A stretch of 64,000 nt of DNA from Rhea pennata. Taxonomy: Eukaryota; Chordata; Aves; Rheiformes; Rheidae. The notes beneath the pieces were generated by a model. It did no database searches and had not been told where the DNA came from. It saw only the letters and a list, made by a program, of their open reading frames with translations. Positions within the stretch are counted from its first letter, which is position 1. Every line of letters begins with the position of its first letter. A program made the position numbers and the translations under genes. Below, one piece after another: positions 1 through 13,300 of this stretch. The stretch is from positions 18,134,899 to 18,198,898 of the forward strand of contig NC_084678.1 of assembly GCF_028389875.1 (NCBI RefSeq), given 5' to 3'.

Positions 1-1928
1 CTGATTTCTGGACTCATCTTAATGTCCTCCATTTCTACTTAGTATTAACGAGATGGAGGTATGATGCGAAGATACTTTGCAAGGACAGCTCTGCTTTACA
101 GGGCAGATTTGCCTTCTTTCTAATACAAATAATTAATAACCTGACCCCTCCATAGGGGCTTTCTGAACTGCTACCTAATCCTCACAGTAGCCAAGGTGGC
201 AAATAGATGTCATCTGCAGGCTCCAAATGGAACAGATGAGACAGAGGTTAAACTCACTTCCCCAAACTGAAAAATTAAGTCAATGACACGGGCAACAGAC
301 CAGATCTCTCTGTTCCAAAGCTCATACTCCTGCCTGAGTTTTCTCTCAGTAAAAAGACTGAAGCGGCTTTATTTTCCTATTACAAATTAAGATTTCAAAA
401 CGTCCCCTAAATCCATCAGAGTGCAACTGCACTCTGCAATTTGATTACACAAACCCCAGTAACGTAAGACAGCATTTCTTCCTTCACTATAATCTATGAA
501 AGACAAGCAACACAATACAAGATAGATCAGGAAGCCAGAACTGGCAACCTTCGTGCAAATCATTACCATGCGTGGTGCTGGGCTGCAGGTAAGTACCTTC
601 CCTCCACAAGCAAGTGCACTAGGAAAGCACACCCACACAACCCATGGCATTTCCAGTTCTGTTTTATTATCTCTGCCTCTCGGTCCCATTGTACTCAGGA
701 TGCAGAGCTCATCTCTGCAGCTATTACAGCCTAAACATGCCTGCCAGGAACTGTCTGGCCAAGCCATTGCCTTCATTAATAAATGTTATCAACTTCCTAA
801 TGTTGGTGCTCTCAAGCAAATGTACTGTTACCAGATCACCACTGGCACATTTTTCAAGAAGAAAATGGCTGCTTACTAAATTTGTCGCTTTTCACTACTA
901 TGCCTTCTTTTAGGGAAAAATCAGAACAAGTACAGGCTTGCACCCCAAAATGCCACCTACTCTGCAGTTTTTCACTCACAATTCTGAAGAAAGAAGACAC
1001 CCAGTTCTGAGGGAAAGCAACTGAAATTAGTCCAGTGCTCAGTGTAGGTCTGAACGAAGCAGACCTTCTCTCTCTGTTTTTGCTCCTGAGACTATCAAGA
1101 CATCTGATAATAACTTAGATGCCAAGACTATACTAATTCACCATATAGAGATCTCATTTTGTTACTGTTTTCTTGCCGTTCTTCTCCAGTTTACTGTAAC
1201 AGTTAACGATGAATACTAGGCAAGTCTAAGATCCACTCAAACCTCTTTCAGTTTTTGACAATATTCATCCTTTACAGTACCGAACTGGTACAAAATCTCA
1301 AACAACACTGGCAGTATTTAAAATTTCTTCTAAGATGCAGTCAAGTATTAACAAAATGGAAAAAAGTAATATCAGAAGCAGGAGGGAACTGACTCAAGAT
1401 TCTGTTCAGCTTACAGATCTTGCAGTAATACTCCACAGAAGATTTGTGTTATAGCAGAGTTTTCCAGGGGAGAGAGAGAAAAAAAAAGTAGAAAAGAGGA
1501 ACTTTAAATGTGTGCAGTTTATTTCTGCAATGCCTGATGTTCATCGAGTCACACTTCAGCGCTCAGAGCCATGAAAACACTGCTTTTGAGATGACATTTG
1601 TAGTTGCCTCATTACTCTTTTCAAAAGAGTTTTGCATCAAAGAGGCAGAACTTCAAACAACAGAGCGTGCAGAGGTAAAATAACTTATTAACAGTACATG
1701 AAATGGAATCACAAGGAACTGCTGATACTGAAACAAGTAGGGCAGCTGTGTCATCAACAGCCAGCACTGCAACAGTGAATACGCAGGCTATTGCAGACTT
1801 GAAAGCTGCAGGAGGAGCAACGAAAGGACTGGTGATTTACTCATTATCTCCTTATTGGCAGGCTTTTCAGATACTTACTTCCCATTCATTCCTCCATCAC
1901 AATAAGAAGGATCTGGAGAGGGGCCTAC

Positions 1929-4900
1929 CTTCATGCTCCTTTTCAGTTGTTCCAACTTTCTTTATCTTTTTCGGTGATTTCATGAAGAGTGGAAAGATGG
2001 TCCTCAGACCAAGAATGTCAACAAATTTGTGACAGTTATCTGTGCCCTCGGGTCCAATCATGGCATGGTCTAGTACCTTCAAGGCACTGCTACGAGAAAT
2101 CTTCTTTTCTCTGCGAAAAGAAAGCCTCAGTTAAACATCTCAGGGACACGAAGAGTTTTGAGTTAAACACAGTTTATACTATCTTTGAACTACGACTTCA
2201 GTAAGACAGCACAAAAGAGAAAACTAATGTGACAAAAGACAAGTATGAAGAGTGAGTACAAGCTTTAAGCAAAGCCAAAGCCAAAACATACCAAAAAATA
2301 CTTTCTTTTCAAAACTGTAATGGAAGACAAAATGTTCTCTTAGGTATATTAGATGTACTTCTTTATCACCTTACAAATAGTAGCACAAGACAGGTAGGGA
2401 AAATTGGGTTGGGTACACAAGATATATACTGCACACCAAAAGGATCTGGATTTAGAATTAACAATAATTCAATTTATTGAAAGAGTAAGCTTAGTTCAAT
2501 TTCTGATGGAGGAGTCCAAAACAGGATAGCCAGAAATCATTAAAACAACGATTCTAAATCTATGACATTTGAAAACTTGACAGAAAACTACCATTATTCC
2601 TCCACAGCATTCCCCTAACAATATCCTTTGTTTTTAAAGATCCTCTGACTTTAAAACAGTAAAATGTGTTTCATGGTAGCACGAAAGAAGAGCAAAAAAA
2701 CCCAAACAAATAAGAAAGTCCACATAATAGGATGCTTTGGAAGGTCCACTGACAAAGGTTACAGTTACATGAAGTGCACCCTACAAACTGGTAAACATTT
2801 ACAGGACGTTAAGTGTATATATATATACACACACGCAAAGACACACATGCAGACACATGTACACGTGTCTATATACACACATATATAGACATACACACTT
2901 TTATCAACTATTTGCTTATTGGAAAAGTTTGCACAAAATTATTTCTGTAACAAAACAGACTTAATGATTCATTCTTGATATCTTGAAGTACCCACAATAC
3001 ACGGTTATATAAAGAAATTTATTTTGCCAAAAAAGAAAATTTAACCAACTGTAAAATGAGACTATTTCTGGATGAGAATTTTGTTTTCAAAATGGAGGGT
3101 ATTGTGGTCAGCTTGGTTGCCTATATCCAATTTTTATTTGGGAAAAAAGAACTAGGAGTGTTTTGTATCAGAGAGTACATCTCCCACACCTTTCTGGATA
3201 TCACAGAACAACAAACTAGCTTAAAGATAATGATTTGTATTAAATGTTTATTACACATACACGTAAATAAACTTCCCCCACAAAAGCAATGACAATCATT
3301 TATCATCACCATTCCATCAAATAACTCTGGGCTGAAACTGAATTAAAGCTTGTCGTTACATGCCGAGATCCCAATTTGGCATTTATAAAGCAACAGTTGA
3401 CAACATTAGCAATGAGCTCTCCAAGATTTTCTTACTGGCAGTGACATCAGCTATGCTGAAGATAATCCTGTCTCCAAAAACTGTGTTTGAAGGGAAGCAG
3501 ATAGATTTTCATCTATTCTGCTTTAATAAAATTTCAGAATTTTAATGTTGGAGATTCACTCATGATAGAAACTCCGAAAATCATCTCTAAAAATCTATAC
3601 TTCTCAAATAAGAAACAAAAAAATATAATTAATTCAAGAGAATACGTAAAATACCTTGTGAAATATGAAGTGAAAAAGCAGTCACTAACAGTCTATAAAA
3701 TGAATGGATCAGGTAAGCGTTAGTGGGAGCTCATGCGAACTGAAGAACGAGAACCTACAGCTTTCTCAAAGGCCAGTCCAATCATGCAATAAATTCCCTT
3801 AGGTATAGGACAGTCACAACCCTTATCACCTTCCACTCTAAAAGCGTAACGATCTCCTCTTTCTTTTCTCCAAGAGACAATTTGTTCTCCAGCAAATACG
3901 TAGTCATATGCATATTTTAAAAATAAATCCCCGCAGAAACAAGGTGTGCTCTTCCCCCAGACAGACGATGAGAACAGTTATCCTCAGACTCACAGCAGTT
4001 ACACTGCGTTGCTGTCAGGTACTCAGTTTTTATTGGTGGGCGTGGAATAAGAAACTATAAAGAACAAAACATCACTCATTCGAGCCCTCTCCACGCTTGC
4101 TCTCACGGAAGGGCAGCCGCGAGGAGGCGGGCACCCACGTGCAAGCCACCCTTGCACACTCGCCTCGGCCGCGCACCTCCTGAAAGCCCGCAGAGTGGAC
4201 CAGCCTTCTGACGGGCAAACGCTGCGCACGGAGACCACCCCACCACTCGCCTCCCAGAGCTGGCCCATCGGCAGCCTCCTGTCATGACAGAGCCTGCATC
4301 AGATTAAAATCAAGTTTCAGAAAAGCCCAGAGCTTTCTGAAGCCCAGGCTCCAGAGAGTTGTGGAAAAGATCTTCCCTTTAGAGCCCTATCTTTGCGAAC
4401 CTGTAACAACGTGCAAACTTCACGTACGGAAACATTCTATCCTAAAAAAGCTACTTTGCCCACTGCAATCTCAGAGGTTTTTGATGCGCACTAAGTGGTT
4501 TTCAAAATCACCAACCTCAACTCAAATCTTATGCCACAATAAATTCTACTTATTAACTATGCAGTGAAGAACAGTATAAAATAAGACAGCAGTATAAAAA
4601 GCTTGATACCCTCCCCCACAATATACACCACCTTTCCTATACAGAAAGCTAGAAATAAAGTAGTCTTTCAGCTAGACAATACCAGAAATGTTTTCAGGGG
4701 AAGTAATTGCATATTGATCAAGAGTTAAGGAAGGCTGCAGAGAGCTGAACTCTGGAATATTCATTGGGTTTAAGTTCAGGCTTTTAGAGATCAATAGCTG
4801 TTTGACTGGACTGTCTAGAGTTGATTTTACTTGAAATATTTATTCTACTGAAGGGCAAGCAGTTTATCTTAGTCTCATCTGCGTTTATTGAAGTCGCAAG

Positions 4901-7744
4901 TAACTTCCAGCTGAACGCTAATTCAAAGACAAGTACACGTGAGTATCACCAAACGGGGAGTGACCTTGGACTTTACAGAGAACTCTAAATTACAACTTTA
5001 TTTAGTAACCATTGTTTTTCTTCTTTCAACCCCACCGTATTTGAGAAAACTCTTCTGGTATGTCTACTAGTTCAAAAAGAGAAGTTACTAACAATATTTG
5101 GTCTTTCCACTGCAGCATAACACAATCTGTCACTTCCCAAAACACTAGCAAATGTAGAACACTAGATCTGCTGGACAGGTGCTGTAGAAAATGGTTCTGT
5201 TTAATTAACCAGAAGATTCAGTACACAGACATTCCAAGTTTCTACGGGGTCATTAGGAACAGCAGGACAAGAAAACATAAAAGGATTTTAATAATCATGA
5301 AAAATATACCCTGAAATAGCTATAGTTGAGCTCTGGGGAGCAGTATGGAGTTGCCTATTCCCACTTTGTTTTTGTTATATAGGCAGCAAATGTTTTTGTG
5401 AGGTTAAGAAAATCTACTGAATAGCTTTAGAATAGAAGATTGTGTTGTCCAAGTGATGCAAACTTCATAAACTCCCTTTGCTACATCTGTCTGTGCGTAC
5501 ACATGCACCTTCAGGTAATGACTGAGAGCACCACATACCATTTTTCCTGTGAAAAAGAGAATCTTTTTGACACCTCCCCTAGGAATCCAGTGGTTGCATC
5601 TCCTCCAAACCATAACATAATTTTACAACAAAAGCAGTAAGTTTTCTGTCAATGTGTGCAAGGAAACTGACATTAAAATCCTGCTTCTCTCTTTTGGCTT
5701 TTTAAGGTAATCTGCATTTAGGTTGCTAAAGCAGGACTGAGAGACTGCATAGTAAAAAGTGTTTCCTGACCTAAAAGAATAAAATAAAACTTGAATTGTG
5801 GTTAAAGAGAGAATTTAATTCTATGTGGCATTTATAAACCTTCTGCTAGTGGCTACCATCTTATTGATAAAATGTTTTATTTTTGATAAAGATATTACAT
5901 AAAATAAACAAGCCTCCACCACTGCAGGGATGTGAAGTCTTGAATAATTGTATATATCCTTGCTCTCATTCTTCTTCAATACTGTCTACTTAAAAAAAAG
6001 CTGTCCACAAGGTCTGTCCTTCTTAATCTGGTCTTCTCCTGGACCCTCTTATTTACCTTACACATACCTGCTTGACTGGTCACAGCACTACGTCCAGATC
6101 ATTGCTTTCTATAGCCATGAACACAAATTGCAGGAACAGGATCATGCTCATTTTCAGATGCCACTTCTGGCTCCCAATAAACTCACAGAAGACAACTGCA
6201 TCCTTTGCTGATGGCCGTAAGTTTAAATCTCAGCATAAAGGGAACTAGTTCTATTTTCCTTACTTTATTGTCCAAAAGGAATCTCTTGAACATCTCTTAA
6301 GAGTTCAGCTGAAAGATGCTACAATTCTCTTATACCCTGTGCACATAACCATTAACAGAAACAACTACGTAGGAACACTGCATCACTAAATGTATTTGGA
6401 ACCACTAGATACAGAATGCTACATTCTCAAAGACAGTAATGCAGATTCAAGCATAGTATCTCTATTCTCATACAGCTCATCTATTTCACATCATGTCAAT
6501 AAACTTTCAACTTTTCAAGTAAATTAAAAAAAAAACAAAAAAACAACAACAACAAAAAAAAAAAAAACAGATCTCTGCCCCCAATCTTCAGAGGATATAG
6601 ACAGGAAAGAAAGATATTCTGTCTGGTTTATAGATGAAGTCGTCAGTCACCCCGAATGACATTTTTTTTCTTTGTTATTTTCCATTAACAAGATATCAAG
6701 AAGATACAAAAGTATAATCTTCCCATGAAGTTCTCAGGATCACAACTATCAAGGTTGACCCCTAATTACAATGTTAGCCTGCACTTACCAAAGCAGTAGC
6801 ATCCAAGAAAGTCTGAGCAACTGTAAGTAACTTGTAACTTCCAAATATACATCAAGAAAACTCCCCAAGATTACATAATAGCCATTTAATACCTTCTTGT
6901 TACTAAAACATTAAAAAAACTGCAGTGCCAGTTTTCAGACACACCTTACTTTGGTATTTGAGAGTACACTCCCTGAAGTTTTCCAACTACTTTCCTCACC
7001 AATTCACACCGGCGGTAACCAGTGTGCACAGTATGTTTATTTATTCATTATTTAGCGAAGACACTATGTCCAGCAGAGCTTTCTATCTTTGACCACATCA
7101 AGACCATCTATGTAAGCACATAACCTCCATGGCAGCAGCTGAGATGTTCTAAGTTTCTTCTCCTAATGTAGCTGCCTTCTAGCAGAATCTTACTGCTACT
7201 ATTCATCACCACAAACTAGCTTTGTACCTTAATCATCCCAAATGGATAAGCTGTAGAGCATTTAGCTCTAACATCATTCTCTTACTACTTAATTTAACTT
7301 AATTAACTGTCAAAACATCAAACACTCAGAACTGGAAAAGTTAGTTTCCAAGAGATGCCAAAAGACATTAGAAATAAGCGCCACAATCTTGCAGTTCTGA
7401 AGATCCAAGTTAACTATTTAAATACAGACACTTGTCTGTGTAATCCCCTTCTGGAAGCAAATTTATAGCACTGATAAGGAAATATAAATATCACATCTAT
7501 CAGAAGTAAAAACTTCAGGACAAGAAACAAGCACTGTGATTCTGACTCAGCCAAGGTTTTAGGTGAAAATAGTTTTAAACATATGCAGATATTCACTGTT
7601 TTCACCTATTTTAATTTACATGCATGATTATACGGGTCAGGATCCTGAAATTTCAACCATTATGAATATTAAGACAAAAAGGACTATTATGTATTACAAT
7701 ATAGGAGTGAACTGCCATACCAACAGTACTGATAGTGTGAAATG

Positions 7745-7781
<37 letters not shown>

Positions 7782-10355
7782 TTGACAGTTCACAGAAAGA
7801 GGAAAACCATGAATCAGCAATAAAGGTTTCCACTTAACACTTTCAACCCTAGTCTGAAAGCATCATTAGGATTTAGAAGTTTTCTCTTTATGTTCAACTA
7901 GGCACTGCTCACTCTAGATGAGATTTGCAGTGTGGTACAAGTCAGGGCCAAAAAGAAAGCTGGTCTGGAGATGAGAAGCAGTCAGCCTATAAACCCACAT
8001 TATTTGTTCAATATTTGTTCAAATTTGCTCAAGCCCCATACAGACTGTGGAATAAATTAGGTTCCTAAGCATCAAAAGACCGAGGTCTTACAAAACTCTT
8101 GACACAATGGAGACCAGAAAACATCCGTATTTCATCTTAAAACAGTTTATGTCAATGGATGAAACTAATGGCATGACTGCCTATGAGAGCAGGGGCCTGC
8201 TTCCAGGTTACTTCCAGATGTGCATTCACACGTTCAATGTTCCAGAACTTCAGCTCTACCTAGAGCACAAACAGCAGCCCAGATGTTGCTGGCAGTTAAA
8301 TCATACTTTGTTCCTCAGAACTCTTTCATGACTATGGGAGGGAGGGAGAAGAGGGAGGAAGGAAAAAAAAAAATCCAGGCAGAAATTTTCTTCTTGTCGT
8401 AATTTTCTAGCTGAAGCCCTGGTACAGAGAATGGTAAACAGCAGAGTCCAAAAAAGGGAAGAAAGCTATTAAAAATTGAAACACTAAGTCCCACCCACAT
8501 GGCAGAAGAACTTCAAGTAATTAGTTCTGCCAGGCTAGCTTAGCAGCTTAGTAGCAGAGAGAGGCTTCCCTCTCATTCTTAGTTTTGGAGGCTTTCTTTA
8601 ATTAGCCTCAAGAAAACCCAGAGTTCCTATCTGAATAATCCACGTTTGGTTATTTATTCAGTTCCCTGCTGCTGCACATTACCCAGCCATGCACTGCAGG
8701 AATACATCATTTCTTGTTGGCATTTGCTAACCAGGCACTGCATGCAGCTTAGAACACCAGGGAAAGTGAGATAAAGCCCCTGCTGTGTGCAATTCAGAGG
8801 TCTAGAGGAAGCAGAGGCAACTCAGAAAAGATACAATTCAGTACCAGGCTAGGAAGTAAAAACAAAGAGGTAGCAGGAGCCCTGGAGATTGAAAGTATGA
8901 CAGAACAAGTCACAAGAAGAAATGCACATTTATGCTCGTTTCACAAAAGCAATTTTTGTATTAACATCCACAAATGCACCATCTCAGAAGCTATACAAAA
9001 CCGTGAAACTTGAACTAAGGAACAAAGGGGGGAAAAAAAAATCTCCCTAGAAAAAAACCCAAGCTTCTCTCCTACCCTTACAGGAGTCTTAAATCCTTAG
9101 AGGATTAGTGGCCTAACCTATAGCATTCTTTCTACCGGGTGTCTGCCAGACAAACCTGCGCTGTTATTTTCCAGAACCTATTGTGATAACCCCATTTGTT
9201 AGGAAACGAAGATAAAGACAAAAAGTGGAGCTTATAGGTCAGAGAAGGTGCAACTATCATTCTGAAAAAAGACAGACATACTAACACACAAGTTTTATAA
9301 AGGGAAAAACATATACATAAAAACCCAGAAATATCCAGCCAGAACATGTTTTTGCAAAAGCAGGTAAGAAAAATCAAAGTTATCTCTGTACCTAAGCATG
9401 AGATTCATCAGCTGTAGACCTTCGCCTTTTAGGAAACGATCACGATTGGAACTGAGCATTAGGCAGGAGCAGAGAGAGTCAAACAGATTCTCCATCATTT
9501 CTTGTTCCTCCGCTGTACTAGGATTGTGTCGTTTAAACACCTGTATGACAGAAAACAAAAAAAATCCCCCAAAGTAGAGGGCCTAATGTTCACACTGATG
9601 TAGGGTATACAGGAACATTTTACATCATAAGCTCTAAGCATTCGATAAGCATAAGGCCCCAGTCATCACAGCAGCAATCACTGACACATTCTCACTTGCA
9701 GTTGTACTGCCCCTTTGCTGCCTTGACTGTATACCAAATGAGTAGCAGTTTAACACACAACTTGAAAAACAATGGGGGGCCTCCAAAGGGAAAGGCATAT
9801 TCACTGATTGCACAAACCATAAAACTATTGTTACTGGGCATAATGCCCAAAGGATATGCTCTACAACACCCTAACTTAGTGGCAATACTACCATCTGCTC
9901 AAGAAATAAAAGTGAGCAAAGAACATACTACCTACACTTAGCTCAAATCAGAGAGGCAAGGCATCTGGCACAGAGCATGTCAGACAGCCAAATTCTAACC
10001 CCTTCTATCTCCAGCTCTGTATAGTTATAACAAAATCATTTAACTTCTGTGTACCTCAAAGTTCACATCTGTAAAACAAGCATTAACTTCACTAACTGTT
10101 GTCAATAAGCTTGTGTAGAAGTTATTCAGGCACAACATCACTTCTAAATACAAAGCAGTGTTGTGCTAGTATCTAGAGATTTCTAGGACAGTGCTACACC
10201 TAGAATCTGCTCCACACCCTCACACCCAGCCTGTGAGTCTCTTGATGGTAGACACGGTATTTGCAAATTACTTACAGATAACTGCTGAAGCAGCACATCG
10301 ATCCCATCCAGCTCCCCAAGCAATTCTCTGTTGTCTAGACAGGAGGGAAAGAAAA

Positions 10356-10395
<40 letters not shown>

Positions 10396-13300
10396 GAAGC
10401 AACTGTCAGATTTTACAGCCATCTAACACTGATACATCAGCAAACAAAATCAATATGGCTTGACAGAGTACAAAAGCTGAAGACAGAGTGAGAGAGAGAG
10501 AGAGAGACAGGGAGAAGGAGAAAGAGAGAAAGAGAGTGAGAAAGAATGTGTGAGCAAGCAAAGGGAAGCCAAAAGGCAGAAGAGCGCTGTCATGATCTGA
10601 AACAACCCTGGATCCTATCCTAACAGAATATCAATAGCAGAGGCATGTCTCACCATCATTATTCTGGAGCAAAATAGCCAGCACCTCACTGCAGTACAGC
10701 TTGTTGGCATCAAAAGGCATCTTAGCCTGTTGGTGAAAGAAGGACCAAGAAACCCATCAGGACACCTTATGTTTGATTAGATTTGAAGAATACGTTAACC
10801 AAATCATTGAATGCATGAGCAACATTTAAAACAAAACACAAAAGCAGTAATTTTGCTGTATGACTCAATGACAAAATAATAATTATTTTAATGGAATCAG
10901 AGGTGACAGGGAGTTGGGTGGGGGGTGGAAGTCAACTTTGATCCTCCACACAGCCCTACATAATTAGGTTTGCTGGAGATGGCTCAAAAACTCTGAGGAA
11001 GAAAGGATACTGTTGTTTGCAAGAAAGAATCTATTTCCTGTCATAAATTTTCTGTAACTGTTATATGAGTACTCAGACTTACCCCTATTCTTAAAGTCTG
11101 CACCTGCCACCAAAAATTGAATTCCAAAAAGCACATAACAGTAATTACTAGTTTTCAAACTTTGATGTGAGTACCACGATGTCACAACCAGAAGATAGGG
11201 CTACTCTGCACAGCTGCATAGCTTTCAGCTCATACATTTCTTCCATGTTCAAATATGGGGGAAAAGAAAAAAAAGTCATATTATATAACCAAATCAGTAA
11301 CTAGCTATTTTTATTCCACTGTTCAAGAGAAAAAGAGTAAGAAGTAATAGGTGCTAGGCTTAAAACATAGCATTTGTCACCTGCATTCCCCCCTGCCAAA
11401 TACAGGGCTACCCACAGCTTGATTGAGTGAATCTGGCTGCACGTGGCTACATATGGGCCAATTATCTCAATCTGCTGCCACAAGAAAGGTCACAATAAAC
11501 TAACATCATGCAACATAAAAACATGAAAAGCAGAAAAATCCAAAATGCCATAAAATATGGACTCTAAAATAAAGCTCTTCATTCTGAAAGTTGCCCATCA
11601 ACTCTATGGATTATGGTATTTACGTACCACTTCTAAGCTGGTACAAGAGGGGGAACGTGGCAGGTGCTGGGTGCTATACAACTCTATTGGCTCCTATTAC
11701 AGCGCATACCAACTGCTGTCGTAGGACGAGAGCTAGGAAATAATGTTCTGTTCTCTGAACGCTGCAAAAAGCATCACTCAAACCAGGCTTATGTTTGGAG
11801 AACTAAGCTGCTAAGCTCTCCATCTGAACTTCTGAGGCAATTTTGCCAGTCAGAATACAATTATGCAACTTGAAATGTAGGCAGAAAATGGAAATTCACA
11901 TCCTATGCTGTGTGCCAGATGTCCTTACTGACTCCTAGACAGAACCTTGACTTTGAAATTCATCCTACAGACAGCATTCAGCGTCACAGTGCTCCACCCC
12001 AATGATGAGATACGGGTTTAATACTAAACACGTCTGTCAGGGTGAGAGATGCAAAACCAAGTACTGCCAAAAGCAAAGGTTACTGAAAGAGGTTTCATTA
12101 GCGTGCATCTCTCCACACTGGCATCTTGTAAGCAAGGGAAAACACTGCCTGATCACATTTCCCCCAAACACAGATGAAATTAACACCAAAAAACAAAGAA
12201 AATACACACATTCAGCACCAAGTTTCTCAGGCCTTAACAATCCTCTTCTCTTGCATCAACCAAGGGAATCCAAGTTGCGGTTATTTTGCTTTCCCAAGTT
12301 TCTAAGTCTTTAAGCAGCCAGAAAAATTACAAAGCAGATAGCAGACTTACACTCAGTATGTACCTGCCTGGAATAAAATCAACTTTTTTTTGTTTGTTTC
12401 TAAGCAAAATAAACATGATCATGTTACACAAGCAGTCTGACTTACAGGCTACTTCTGCTAACAAGTATGTAAGGGGCACAGAAGAATATCTGCATGCTTA
12501 GAAAACTGTTGGAATATATTTTGTGGTTCAGAGGCCTAACTGCAAAGATACTTAAGTGTGGAAGTGAAGTGCTAATCATGCCTTACTAATAAAGTCCAGA
12601 TAAAACCCAGAATCTGACCACTAGATTTTCTTCAGTAACACTATAAACGAGTAGAACTATCAATTCATTCTCTAGAATATACTTGCAGGAAACGTTTAGG
12701 TATTGTTTCATACAAGACAGAATTAAACTGTGTAAGTCATTGCCACAGGATGCAAAGAATATCAGAAAGTATATTTGAATTCAAAAGGCAATTAGATGAA
12801 CTCTTTGAAGAAAAAGCTACCAACAGCACCAGATGAATAAATACAATACTTTAGACTCAGGAATATGTTAGAGGTGTAGGAAATAAATGCATAAGAAAAA
12901 AAAAAGGCTTTATTAGTTTCATTGCTTATAGATTAGCTTTTTACTTTCCTAGAGGTCTTAATCATGAACCAGAAATCCACTACAGAGGAACCATACAAAC
13001 AGAACAAAGATACTTTCTATTATACAAGTTTACAATGTAAGACAAGGCACAGAAGATAAAGTATATCCATTTAAACTAAAAACAGAGAATATAAGCCTTG
13101 AATTATAACTGGCTTTTTGTCCTTAACTTGGCTTCTACCAACACACAAAAGAACTTCCACCTGGCTTCATTTAAGTAGTGTTTTAAGTTCATACTAACTG
13201 GTCTATAAAGGGAAGGCAGGTTCTGGCAGAACTCTAGCACTGCTGGTACTTGAGCTACGAATGCAATGGTAACACAGCTACTCAGGCTAATCAAATCACA

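Larger units (their letters stand above)
2111..9391 (-). other. CTNNBL1: CTNNBL1 intron 10 (7.3 kb), no further gene seen
   Basis: AT-rich intronic sequence with scattered short A-runs, a TA/CA tract at about 2.8 kb, an interrupted A-rich tract at 6526-6567 and a pure 33-nt A-tract at 7747-7779. Open frames of 60-80 codons here lack family resemblance, splice context or codon structure. A small GC-richer patch at about 4080-4270 is CpG-enriched relative to its surroundings, but I recognise nothing in it. Confidence 0.7.
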
